Notes under the pieces: generated by a model | The model's input: only the letters and a program-made list of their open reading frames with translations | What the model was told of the DNA's origin: nothing | The model's database searches: none | Assembly (NCBI RefSeq): GCF_030684215.1 | Contig: NZ_JAUXOV010000052.1 | Span: 124,001-188,000, forward strand | Source of the DNA: Pseudotabrizicola sp. | GTDB taxonomy: Bacteria > Pseudomonadota > Alphaproteobacteria > Rhodobacterales > Rhodobacteraceae | Direction: 5' to 3' | DNA length: 64,000 nt | Shown: positions 18,001-25,840 of the stretch, in pieces | Layout of the letters: the number at the start of each line of letters is the position of its first letter | Numbering within the stretch: position 1 is the first letter of the stretch | Translations under genes and position numbers: made by a program

Positions 18001-18245
18001 AGCTTGCAAAGGCGATTGCATCTGTCGTCAATGCCTTGCCGTGGTGGCCGCGCGACCTTGGACCTGACTTATTTAGAAAAGACACTGTTGGCCCGACACT
18101 TGTTGGCACGCTTATCGATTTGATTGACCGTGCGGGGCACTTGCCCGATCTGGCCCGCGCGCTGGCATCGGTGCCCGGGGTGGGTGCGCGTGCACGCGAC
18201 ATTTCGGATCTGATCGACGCCTTTTGTACACTTGCGCAAGGCTAG
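15084..18245 (+). CDS. STAND-type signal-transduction ATPase
   Basis: This 1053-aa protein begins with a helical region of about 170 residues, then an F-R-G-R-R-R-E-L motif (typical of the entry to STAND ATPases). Walker A G-M-G-G-T-G-K-S follows at 227-234, a Walker B-like V-F-D-T-F-E at 342-346, and a sensor-like I-L-S-G-R-E further on. The last ~600 residues are alpha-helical without a repeat family I can name; by analogy they should form winged-helix and superstructure repeats that sense a ligand or invader. It overlaps the trypsin-NTPase gene by 10 bases (start ATGGAAATGATG inside the previous 3' end). By family analogy it is the sensor or switch that would activate the upstream proteases; the trigger is unknown. 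Confidence 0.85.
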   Translation: MEMMLNTLHGADDLMRAALTGVFDPRALVPDMDEQRLSALAAVAVEESLGGRWFWALTTDARRAGLARLPPSPADQLALFDTFPLVDGDALGAAIRAALSEKPTERVQHLLRLGGATGAVRGLPDGADLDANTLVQAIQMLQEAGVMLRGWAADPSKVRKLRRAVMLNQRALSQHRLLPSPFRGRRRELLALMHYVDRGEVALDPRGVVSLPKVVPPGGIGAVLVAGMGGTGKSALIEALRRRVERQSDMIFLTFDLDQTSLRAGERMALTMELLRQLGLLLPELDKPLSDIRSELRKLISTQGAERENPEAASSAVYSGLSQLGAALSSKGLSQRKLVLVFDTFEQALIVGSRRVQLIADWLLLLRDLAGVAALRVILSGRESDKIAAIDGLGLTVQGQLVLGDLGAKPGQTKLRDMFRRFGIPDLDLVPALITAYGSNPLVIEVIAAFCRNRPRTEIVELSSDPGADQRGALDAEMCQRVLYSRILNRIADPDLRALANPGLVLRRITVQMIEEVLAVPCGLPHPLPRDRAAMLYDALAHQIWLVRPALGSVGLEHVPDLRRVMLPQILSLPTAKTVATTAAAWFETRAAGRLGADFWDGLYYRALIDPDALEGVAPEVLADMSSYLGVDATDLLKKPQAQLREAAGKVLSEKEIKVLAGSARNRATLKRQARQMSDGEEKTILAEAVGQDPAQTWSTHDFSTNPDLARAVFAGAEFHSLAAAAPDLAAHILGFGPDQVRVGQETPDLAHPAWLAALATLARTADPTARARLGECLGGWLSAPEHQPSALERLIMSAPGTAPAQALARFVGMLAAMTGSPLLSPTPRFGTIDQLSALPAHTIETALDWRYEALMIGRRFVGADDSPLNVQVAAGVPVLHPVVLENLLGPATALDTSNLPRAEAKTLALLVQGKSDQLSDVTRAISILDRLTLRLAPQELPDLLRKTLFPGRLPEFHAPLRLLLADMQPGPELAKAIASVVNALPWWPRDLGPDLFRKDTVGPTLVGTLIDLIDRAGHLPDLARALASVPGVGARARDISDLIDAFCTLAQG

Positions 18246-18378
18246 GATTCCAAAGCGCCGCAGATGACAAATCTCTGGCACAAGACCGCCTGCGGTTTGA
18301 TCCGCCTGCTTTGTGCTATTTCGTTTGACCGCGGGAAACCATAGAACTGAAGCCGAGGCAGAAAACAGGAGAGAAAAG

Positions 18379-18681
18379 ATGCGTAAAGCACTTCTGGCAA
18401 CCTTGATGGCGACAGTGCTGACACCCCTTTGGGGCGTTGAGCCTGCAAAGGCAGGTCCACTGGGGCGGCATGAGGTTTATGGGGTAAAAGACGATGACAT
18501 GCTGAAAATGCGTGCCGGCCCCGGAGTCGGGTATGTCGTGATCGTTGGATTGCCGAACGGAACCGTGCTGCGGGTTCACAGTTGCGAACAGACCGGCAGC
18601 ACCCGTTGGTGCAGCGTGTCGCTGGATCGTGCGCGTGCGTTGAAAGGCTATGTTTCATGGGCCTATTTGCGAAAGCTATAG
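18379..18681 (+). CDS. Small exported bacterial SH3-domain protein
   Basis: This 100-aa protein has a signal peptide (MRKALLATLMATVLTPLWG, cleaved near PAKA/G) and a single bacterial SH3 domain in which K-M-R-A-G-P-G and W-A-Y-L are conserved positions. AGGAG lies 7 bases ahead of the ATG. It follows the STAND gene after a 133-base gap that shows no clear terminator, so co-transcription is possible but unproven. Its SH3 domain resembles the first SH3 region of the caspase-like protein at 45434-47266. Such domains usually bind peptidoglycan or envelope peptides, so it probably acts in the periplasm. Confidence 0.8.
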   Translation: MRKALLATLMATVLTPLWGVEPAKAGPLGRHEVYGVKDDDMLKMRAGPGVGYVVIVGLPNGTVLRVHSCEQTGSTRWCSVSLDRARALKGYVSWAYLRKL

Positions 18682-18692
18682 CCATCACGGCT

Positions 18693-19718
18693 CTAGGCAG
18701 AGGGCGGCACGTCGGCCCAGCCTGCCGGATCGGTCGTTGCGCGGATCATCAATTCACCCTGCAAGGTGTGGCGTTGAGGCGGGCCGATGTCGGTAGCCAG
18801 CAAAAGCTCGACCGTGCGATCAACAATTTCGCGGACGGGCTGGCGATAGGTGGTCAGTGAATAGCCGGGCCACGACGCCATCGGGATATCGTCAAACCCC
18901 GTCACGGCAATATCCTTTGCCCGCCCTGCCATGCGGATGGTTTCGATCCCGCCAAGGGCCAGGATGTCCGAAGCGTAAACGATCGCATCCGGCTCAAGTG
19001 GAATCAGGTCAAGCGTGCTCAGTCGTCCCGCCTCATGGGTGTAGGCTTGTCGGGTGGACGTGCCGACAAGCCGCATCCCAAGTTCGGCAAGCCGCGTGGT
19101 AAAGGCGCTGTAGCGGACCAACCCGACGCCAGACGTTGTAAACCCGGCAACATACCCGATCCGTCGCCGCCCGGTTTCAAAAAGGTGGTCAACCAGACTG
19201 CGAAACCCAAGCGTATTGTCGCAACAAACGGTTGTAATGTCCTCATGCCCCAAGCGGTTCAGCAGGATCGACCGTCGCCCTTCGGTTGCCCATGTCAGCA
19301 TGCGTTCATTCAGCACGGTGGCCGATATGATGACGACCGCATCGACATTATAGGTGCGGATCGCGTGCAGCTGGTCTTCAATGCTCGCACCGGGGGAGAT
19401 GTTGAAGAACAGGCTTTGCAACCCGGCGGCCTGCAACCCTTGGGTCAGTTGCGCCAGTAGCGCAGGGTAAAACGGATTCTGCATGTCAGAGACGACCACG
19501 CCGACAATATTGGTGCGCCGGGTTGTCAGCATAGATGCGATCGCATTTGGCCTGTAGCCATAGTCCCGGGCAGCCATCAGGATTTTGCTGCGAAGGTCAG
19601 ACGAGATACTGCTGCCGGGTGTGAAGGCGCGTGAAATTGCAGACTGGCTGACCCCGATCAGGGCCGCCAACTGTCTAGAGGTCAAGGGCCGTGCTGTGGC
19701 TGTTTCAGTTTTGCTCAC
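18693..19718 (-). CDS. LacI-family transcriptional regulator
   Basis: This 341-aa regulator has an N-terminal LacI helix-turn-helix (L-T-S-R-Q-L-A-A-L-I-G-V-S, residues about 12-35) and a periplasmic-binding-protein-like sensor domain that begins V-G-V-V-V-S-D-M-Q-N-P-F. The start is taken as GTG (V-S-K-T-E-T) with GGGA upstream; an ATG 20 codons earlier exists but has no ribosome site. It is divergent from the enolase-superfamily gene at 20175 and probably represses the 20-31 kb catabolic and transport cluster in the absence of a sugar-acid-type inducer. A 14-bp palindrome 86 bases upstream is a likely operator. Confidence 0.9.
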   Translation of the reverse strand: MSKTETATARPLTSRQLAALIGVSQSAISRAFTPGSSISSDLRSKILMAARDYGYRPNAIASMLTTRRTNIVGVVVSDMQNPFYPALLAQLTQGLQAAGLQSLFFNISPGASIEDQLHAIRTYNVDAVVIISATVLNERMLTWATEGRRSILLNRLGHEDITTVCCDNTLGFRSLVDHLFETGRRRIGYVAGFTTSGVGLVRYSAFTTRLAELGMRLVGTSTRQAYTHEAGRLSTLDLIPLEPDAIVYASDILALGGIETIRMAGRAKDIAVTGFDDIPMASWPGYSLTTYRQPVREIVDRTVELLLATDIGPPQRHTLQGELMIRATTDPAGWADVPPSA

Positions 19719-20174
19719 TTGTCTTGTTCCCGTGCCTGACAGAGCCCACCATATCATCAGCGGGTTTGACCGGACCATGCCAAAAATTTCCTATGAATGC
19801 GATTTCATTGCAATGAAGATCTGTCTTCAGATATTTCTTCTCCGGCGTTGATGTCTGCTGCAACTGCAAGATGATTTATGGATGAAAGCCTTGACTCTTT
19901 GTGATGGCCTCCTTGGATGATTTCAATTATATAATTTAAAATCAGTATATTGATGGAAAATTGTATGTGTTCTGCAGGTGCATCCTGCTTGCGGAAGGAC
20001 TGTTGCCTGTGGCCTGTGTTGCCCCCGGTTTGCGCGAATCTGGTGTGCGGTCTTGGTGGGATTGGTTAAAAACTAATCTTGAATACGGATGCAAAGTCTG
20101 TTCAGCATGAGCATGACGGCACTTGGATTCGTCCGGTGCGGTGCTTGGGGATGATGTTCTGGGAGGTGCGGGCC
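19719..20174. promoter_or_regulatory. Divergent control region between lacI-type gene and catabolic cluster
   Basis: These 456 bases contain no convincing gene. They hold the palindrome at 19804-19817, a further overlapping half-site ATGAA at 19793-19797, and an A+T-rich tract around 19920-19965 that could include promoter elements for the rightward cluster. The annotated start of the next gene (TTG 20175) could be as early as 20079. Confidence 0.5.
19804..19817. promoter_or_regulatory. Candidate LacI-family operator
   Basis: TTCATTGCAATGAA is a perfect 14-bp palindrome, of the size and symmetry used by LacI-type dimers. It lies 86 bases upstream of the divergent lacI-type gene. An extra half-site, ATGAA at 19793-19797, pairs with TTCAT at 19804-19808. 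Confidence 0.5.
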
Positions 20175-21329
20175 TTGGCAAATGACAGACCTACCACAGC
20201 CTTTGCAGGCGCTGCCCCCGATGGAGATCACCGGATTTCTTCAGTAGAGGCTTTTCAGGTGCAGTGGCGGCCGGGTGACCCGCCGGGACGCCGGACAGCG
20301 ATTGTCCGGGTTCGCACGCAAAGTGGCCTGACCGGATATGGCGAGGCATCCCCGATGATGGGGGGCGAACACAGTTTGCTCGTCGTGCGCGACTTTGCGG
20401 CTTCGCTGATCGGGGCTGATCCGTTTGATCAGGCGGTCCTTCAGGATCGGCTTTTGCACCGCTACATCAAGCTTGGCCCCGAGGGTGCGGTTACAGGCGC
20501 GCTTGCCGCTTTGGACATCGCGCTTTGGGATATCAAGGGCAAAGCGCTTGGCTTACCGGTCTTTAAGCTGCTTGGTGGGGCTTGGCGAAGCACGCTGCCT
20601 TTCTACGCCTCTATCGGAGGCAATGCGGACCGTTCGGTTGATGATGTAGTGCGGGTTGTCGAGGCCCGCTGGCAGACCGAAACACCCGCCGCCATCAAGA
20701 TCCGCTGGGACGGTGACCGTACCCGGCAAGACCATGACATTCCAGGCGATATCGCCAAGGCGCGGGCCGTTCGCAAGCTGGTAGGAGATGCCTACCCCTT
20801 GGCCTTCGATGCGAATAACCAATACTCGGTCGGTGGGGCGATCCGTGTTGGCAGGGCGCTGGAGGATCTGAGCTATATCTGGTTCGAAGAGCCGGTCCAG
20901 CATTACAACGTGCGGGCTATGGGCGAAGTTGCGCAACGGCTTGATATCACGGTTTCCGCCGCAGAGCAGACGTACACAACGCAGGCGTTGGTGGATATAA
21001 TCAATGCGGGCGTGCGGATGGTGCAGCCCGATATCGTCAAGATGGGTGGCATCACCGGTTTGATGCAATGCGCGGCGATCTGTTTTGCGCATGGTGTCGA
21101 ACTGGTGCCGCACCAGACCCAACCGGGCATTGGCCATGTGGCGAACCTGCATGTTCTGTCCACGCTGATGCACAATACCAAACCAGCCGAATTCGCGGAC
21201 CCTGATGACCGCATGCATCCGGCTTTTGAAAATCCGCCACTTCCGAAGAACGGAACCTTTGAGGTGCCCCGGGGGCCGGGTCTGGGTCTTCGGGTGCGCG
21301 ATGAGGAACTGGACCGGCGACGTCTTTGA
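20175..21329 (+). CDS. Enolase-superfamily enzyme (mandelate racemase/muconate lactonizing type)
   Basis: This protein of about 384 aa belongs to the mandelate racemase group, whose members abstract a proton next to a carboxylate, usually as acid-sugar dehydratases or racemases. Metal-ligand motifs are visible: F-D-A-N-N, W-F-E-E-P and S-A-A-E-Q. A base-type K-I-R precedes them and a P-H-Q-T motif lies in the C-terminal barrel. The start is uncertain. TTG at 20175 has GGGAGG at ideal spacing and is preferred; TTG 20079 and ATG 20151 are in-frame alternatives. It is the first gene of the cluster facing the LacI-type regulator and precedes a peptide-type ABC importer. The substrate is not determinable here. 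Confidence 0.85.
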   Translation: MANDRPTTAFAGAAPDGDHRISSVEAFQVQWRPGDPPGRRTAIVRVRTQSGLTGYGEASPMMGGEHSLLVVRDFAASLIGADPFDQAVLQDRLLHRYIKLGPEGAVTGALAALDIALWDIKGKALGLPVFKLLGGAWRSTLPFYASIGGNADRSVDDVVRVVEARWQTETPAAIKIRWDGDRTRQDHDIPGDIAKARAVRKLVGDAYPLAFDANNQYSVGGAIRVGRALEDLSYIWFEEPVQHYNVRAMGEVAQRLDITVSAAEQTYTTQALVDIINAGVRMVQPDIVKMGGITGLMQCAAICFAHGVELVPHQTQPGIGHVANLHVLSTLMHNTKPAEFADPDDRMHPAFENPPLPKNGTFEVPRGPGLGLRVRDEELDRRRL

Positions 21330-21417
21330 CCGGTCATGATTGCAACCCCGGCGCAGTAAGAACCGGGGAAAGGAACGCAGGGCAAATGCCCTCTGAACAC
21401 AAAAGGGAGGACCAAGG

Positions 21418-23004
21418 ATGATTACGAGACGGACACTTCTTGGAACGGCTGTTGCCGCTTCGGCGGCCGGTCTGTTCGCGCCCCGGCTCCGCGCCGCAAT
21501 ACCTGATACTTTGCGCTTTGCCAGCGCAGCGGGCGGCCCGCGCCGACTGGACCCCAACCAGACCACGCAAGGGTCGGACAACTGGGCCGTCGTGCAAGTT
21601 TTTGAGTATCTGGCTCGCCCGCCAGATGGCAACTTCGGCATCACACCCAATGATTTCGAGCCATGGCTTGCCGAAAGCTGGACCACCTCGGATGACGCGA
21701 AAACCTGGGTGTTCACATTGCGCCGGGGGGTTCAGTTTCACCGGGGCTATGGCGAAATGACCGCAGCAGATGTGGTGCGGACCTTTGTGCGCGCCCGTGA
21801 TGAAGGTGTGAACACCGCCAACTACAGCAACCTTGCCGAGATCATCGAGTCTGGTCCCTATGAGGTTACGATCAGGTTGCACAATCCTGATCCGATGTTC
21901 CTCAGCTCTACCGTCACGGCCCGGCACGTCATGGTCATCTCAAAAAAGGCCGAGGAAGATCTGGGCGAGGCGTTCCTGACCGAAGCTGTCGGAACCGGCC
22001 CCTATGAGCTGGAGCGGTTCGACACCGAGCGCGGCATCTTCTTGCGCCGTCATGTCGATTACTGGGGCGAACCTGCGATCATCTCGAATATCGAGTGTCT
22101 CTATATCGCGGATACCACGGCACGCACGTTGGCGCTGATGTCCGGGGATGTGGACATGGCCGAAGGTGTGCGCCAACCCGGTTGGGTGCCGCAGATCCAG
22201 AACCAAAAGCCTGATCTCTTGTTCGACATGACTGTGCCGGGATCGTTCAATACGCTGTTTTTCAATATGGAAAAAGATCCGTTGCAGAACATTCTTGTTC
22301 GCAAGGCGATCATGCATGGCATCAACAAGCAAGAAATCGTCGATGCGTTGCAACCCATGTCACGGATGGTCTACACGCTTAACCCGCCGAACTACCCGAC
22401 CGGGTTCGCGCTGGAAGATCTGCCCGAGGATCTGCGCTACGAATACGACCCCGACGAAGCCAAGAAGATGCTGGCCGATGCAGGCTTTGCCAATGGGCTG
22501 ACCATACAGGTCAACACGTCGCAACGCGAAGACTACAGCACACAGCACCTGATCATTCAGGAACAGCTGCGGCAGATCGGCGTCAACATCGACCTGACGA
22601 TCATGGACCACTCTGCCTATCACGCGACAAACCGGCAGAACCTGAACACCCTTAACATCAACTCGTCGTCACTGCCGCCGGTGCCGCTGTATGTCTTCAA
22701 TGACTATGCGGTGTCGACAGCGAACATGACGGCCGATGGCAAGGGCGGGGCGAACTACTCGCATTATGGCGTGGCGATGCCGGGTGTCGACAATCTGCTG
22801 GCCGAGATGCTGCAATCTACCACATTTGACGATTACGTCGCCAAAGGGCGCGAGGTGGAGCTGCAGATTCAACGTGATCTGCCGATGGGTGGCTTGCCGA
22901 CACTGTCATATCTGGTCGTGCGCAATCCGCGGATCGATCTTGGTTACGAAGTGCAGGGTGGCTATGCCTATTGGCGGTTCTGCAAGGCAAAGATCGTCGC
23001 CTGA
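21418..23004 (+). CDS. ABC transporter substrate-binding protein, oligopeptide/dipeptide type (SBP family 5)
   Basis: This 528-aa exported binding protein starts with a twin-arginine-like signal (MITRRTLLGTAVAASAAGL, cleavage near RLRA). It then shows the family 5 pattern: L-A-E-S-W-T, W-V-F-T-L-R-R-G-V-Q-F-H and the R-K-A-I-M-H-G-I-N stretch. GGGAGG precedes the ATG. Family 5 proteins bind peptides, opines, nickel or, in many Rhodobacterales, sugars and other organic solutes. Four transporter subunit genes follow in order. Given the enolase-superfamily and CoA-transferase neighbours, the ligand is probably an organic acid rather than a peptide. Confidence 0.92.
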   Translation: MITRRTLLGTAVAASAAGLFAPRLRAAIPDTLRFASAAGGPRRLDPNQTTQGSDNWAVVQVFEYLARPPDGNFGITPNDFEPWLAESWTTSDDAKTWVFTLRRGVQFHRGYGEMTAADVVRTFVRARDEGVNTANYSNLAEIIESGPYEVTIRLHNPDPMFLSSTVTARHVMVISKKAEEDLGEAFLTEAVGTGPYELERFDTERGIFLRRHVDYWGEPAIISNIECLYIADTTARTLALMSGDVDMAEGVRQPGWVPQIQNQKPDLLFDMTVPGSFNTLFFNMEKDPLQNILVRKAIMHGINKQEIVDALQPMSRMVYTLNPPNYPTGFALEDLPEDLRYEYDPDEAKKMLADAGFANGLTIQVNTSQREDYSTQHLIIQEQLRQIGVNIDLTIMDHSAYHATNRQNLNTLNINSSSLPPVPLYVFNDYAVSTANMTADGKGGANYSHYGVAMPGVDNLLAEMLQSTTFDDYVAKGREVELQIQRDLPMGGLPTLSYLVVRNPRIDLGYEVQGGYAYWRFCKAKIVA

Positions 23005-23019
23005 GAAGGAAGAAAGCGC

Positions 23020-23958
23020 ATGGCAAGATACCTGATACTTCGGCTTCTGGACATGGTACCCACCTTGTTTCTGGTGCTGACGCTGGTGTTCGTTGCCATG
23101 CGCATATTACCGGGTGACCCAGCGCTGGCGGTGCTGGGTCAAAACGCAGACGGCGGCCAACTGGAGGCCTTTCGCGAGCGTATGGGTCTGAATGACCCGC
23201 TTTGGCTGCAATATGTGCGCTTTTTATGGGATGCGGTGCGGCTGGATTTCGGGCGATCCCTGATGACTGATGTGCCGATCCGCACGCTGATCGCCAACAA
23301 CCTGCCGCACACGGTTTATCTGACCATCACATCGGTAGCACTGGGCATGACGGTGGGTATTCCGCTGGGCATCTATGCCGCCACGCAGCGAAACAAATGG
23401 CCAGACAACGCGCTGCGGCTGTATTCCCTGATCGGCTATTCGGTGCCTGACTTCTATCTGGCGGCCATTTTGCTGGTAGTGTTTTCATTGCAATTGGGCT
23501 GGTTCCCGATCAATGGCGCGGGCGTCGGTTTCTGGGGCGGTCTGCACCACATCTTGCTGCCTGCAATCACTCTGGCCTTTCTGAAATCTGCCTTTATGGG
23601 CAGGCTGACCCGAACGTCACTGCTGGAAGTGATGGGGCGTGACTATGTGCGAACCGCGCGGGCCAAGGGCGCAAGAGAAGGCAGAGTGATCTTTCGCCAC
23701 AGCCTGCGCAATGCGTTGCTGCCGCTGTCAACGGGCTTGGGCCTGTCGATCCTTGCCACACTTTCGGGGTCGGTTGCGGTGGAACTGGTGTTCAACCGTC
23801 CGGGCATCGGCCGCTTGCTTATCACGGCCATTCAAGAACGCGATTATCCCGTCATTCAGGCAGGTGTAATGATGTTTGCCTTCTTCGTCATCCTCGTGAA
23901 CCTGTTCATGGACCTTGTCTATATCATCGTCGATCCGCGCATTCGGGTGAAATCATGA
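23020..23958 (+). CDS. ABC transporter permease (DppB type)
   Basis: This 312-aa inner-membrane protein has six predicted membrane segments and the DppB/OppB N-terminus (a M-A-R-Y-L-I-L-R-L-L-D pattern). The permease EAA loop is visible (V-R-T-A-R-A-K-G-A near residues 210-218). It starts 15 bases after the binding protein and overlaps the next permease by 4 bases, so the operon is tight. Confidence 0.93.
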   Translation: MARYLILRLLDMVPTLFLVLTLVFVAMRILPGDPALAVLGQNADGGQLEAFRERMGLNDPLWLQYVRFLWDAVRLDFGRSLMTDVPIRTLIANNLPHTVYLTITSVALGMTVGIPLGIYAATQRNKWPDNALRLYSLIGYSVPDFYLAAILLVVFSLQLGWFPINGAGVGFWGGLHHILLPAITLAFLKSAFMGRLTRTSLLEVMGRDYVRTARAKGAREGRVIFRHSLRNALLPLSTGLGLSILATLSGSVAVELVFNRPGIGRLLITAIQERDYPVIQAGVMMFAFFVILVNLFMDLVYIIVDPRIRVKS

Positions 23959-24863
23959 CTGATGTGCGCACCGAGACACCTTCGGCCGAGCTGATTGCAG
24001 AGCGGGAAATTCTTGCGCCCGAGCCGGGCTTTCGAGAGGCATTTTCCCGCGTCGTGCTGGACCGCCCCTCGACCCAGATCGCCTTTGTTGTGGTCATCAT
24101 ATTCATTCTTGTGGCGGTATTGGCCCCGCTGATTGCACCCTATGATCCGTTGCGGCAGTCGATGCTTCGGATCAACCAGACCCCTACTGCACAGCATTGG
24201 CTGGGCACTGACCAATTTGGCCGTGATGTGCTAAGCCGGTTGATCCACGGATCGCGCAAATCGTTGATTTTCGGCCTTCTCTCGCCTGTCTTCGCGGCGT
24301 TTTTCGGTACCATCCTTGGCGTTGCTGCAGGATATTTTGGTGGGATCGTAGACCGAGTTATCAGTCGGATCATCGACATGCTGATGGCCTTTCCCGAACT
24401 TTTGCTGGCGATCCTGATTGCTGCGGCACTGGGGGGCAGCTTCTGGAATATCGTTGTGGTGCTGACTGTCGCCTTTACGCCCGGTTTTGCGCGGGTGGCG
24501 CGTGCCTCTACCCTTTCGGTCAAGCAAGAACCATATGTCGAGGCGGCCATCGCTGCGGGGGTCTCAACGCCGCATATCATCATCCGGCATATCATCCCCA
24601 ACATCTCGGCCCCCATTGTGGTGCTGATGGCGCTGTGGTCAGCAAGCTCTATCCGGATCGAGGCCACATTGTCCTTTTTGGGAATCGGCACGCGCCCGCC
24701 GAACCCGTCTTGGGGCAATATCATCCGTGACGGGCTTAACAGCATGTTCGCAACGCAATGGCCGATTTTCGCGGGCGGCCTTGCCATCACCATCGTCGTG
24801 CTGGCGATCAGCATCATCGGTGACTCGGTTCGCGACCATCTTGACCCAGAGACAAATCAATGA
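23955..24863 (+). CDS. ABC transporter permease (DppC type)
   Basis: This 302-aa inner-membrane protein is the second permease of the importer. It has a cytoplasmic N-terminal stretch, the L-G-T-D-Q-F-G-R-D-V-L-S-R motif characteristic of DppC/OppC (near residue 80), and an EAA-type loop around residue 195. It overlaps dppB-type and the following ATPase gene by 4 bases each. Confidence 0.93.
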   Translation: MTDVRTETPSAELIAEREILAPEPGFREAFSRVVLDRPSTQIAFVVVIIFILVAVLAPLIAPYDPLRQSMLRINQTPTAQHWLGTDQFGRDVLSRLIHGSRKSLIFGLLSPVFAAFFGTILGVAAGYFGGIVDRVISRIIDMLMAFPELLLAILIAAALGGSFWNIVVVLTVAFTPGFARVARASTLSVKQEPYVEAAIAAGVSTPHIIIRHIIPNISAPIVVLMALWSASSIRIEATLSFLGIGTRPPNPSWGNIIRDGLNSMFATQWPIFAGGLAITIVVLAISIIGDSVRDHLDPETNQ

Positions 24864-25840
24864 CCGTGCCCCTTTTGGAAATCCGTAACCTTTCGGTCGA
24901 GTTTGGCCCAGTCTCGCGGCCTTTGCGCGTGGTCGATAGCGTGTCGTTTTCGATGCGCGCGGGTGAAGCGCTGGGGGTGGTTGGTGAAAGTGGGTCAGGA
25001 AAGTCGATGACCGCACTTTCCATCCTGCGCCTGTTGCCCGAACCTCCGGCGCGCGTGTCCGGCGAGGTCTATTTCAACGGTCGCGACCTGATGCGCCTGC
25101 CGAAACGGGATATGCCTGCGGTGCGGGGCAAGGAAATTGGCATGATCTTTCAAGAGCCGATGTCCTCGCTGAATCCGCTGATCACCATTGGCGACCAGAT
25201 AGATGAAGCGATCATGCTTCATGAGCCGATGTCGGCAGTAGAGCGGCGTGAGCGTGTCATTGCGCTGTTGCGGCTGGTGGGAATGCCGGACCCCGTAAGC
25301 CGGTTGGGCGCCTATCCCGACCAGTTCTCGGGCGGCATGCGACAGCGGGTAATGGCGGCCATGGCGATGGCCTGCACCCCACAATTGCTTATCGCGGATG
25401 AGCCTACAACGGCGCTGGATGTCACCATCTAGGCGCAGGTGCTGGAACTGATGCTTGATATCCGGCGCCGCTTCAATTCGGCAATTCTGCTCATCACCCA
25501 TGATCTGGGGGTTGTTGCTGAAATCTGCGAGCGCGTGGTCGTGATGTACGCAGGCCATATCGTCGAGGACGCAAAGGTTGAGGCGTTGTTCACCAATGCC
25601 CGCCACCCTTACACGCAGGGGCTTTTGCAGTCGGTGCCGACGCTAACCGATACGCGCGACAGGCTTTACCAGATTCCCGGTTCCGTGCCGCCCGCCGGGA
25701 CCATCCGCGAAGGTTGTCCATTCCGGGCGCGCTGCCCGATGCGCATGGACCGCTGCGCGGTTGAGATGCCACCCCTTGTGTCCCACAGCCCGGATCATCG
25801 CGCCGCCTGCTGGGCAACACAGCCGGAGACCGTCGCATGA
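24860..25840 (+). pseudogene. ABC transporter ATPase (DppD type) interrupted by an in-frame TAG
   Basis: The reading frame encodes a DppD/OppD-type ATPase of 326 codons but contains a TAG at 25430-25432. The first part (190 aa) holds Walker A G-E-S-G-S-G-K-S, the signature region F-S-G-G-M-R-Q-R and Walker B L-L-I-A-D-E-P, then stops right after D-V-T-I. The same frame continues with A-Q-V-L-E-L and a normal C-terminus including the R-C-P-M region. Family members have Gln at this point (D-V-T-I-Q-A-Q), so one C-to-T change (CAG to TAG) explains it. The product would lose the D-loop and H-loop (I-T-H-D) and be inactive. A sequencing error, amber suppression or a real lesion cannot be separated here. 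Confidence 0.85.

Noticed and set aside
21379..21392. AGGGC-AAAT-GCCCT hairpin as a terminator ahead of the binding-protein gene
   Set aside because: The stem is only 5 bp and no T-run follows; the ribosome site and ATG come soon after.
20553..21716. 387-codon minus-strand open frame
   Set aside because: It spans the antisense of the enolase-superfamily gene and the start of the binding protein, both of which have clear family motifs.
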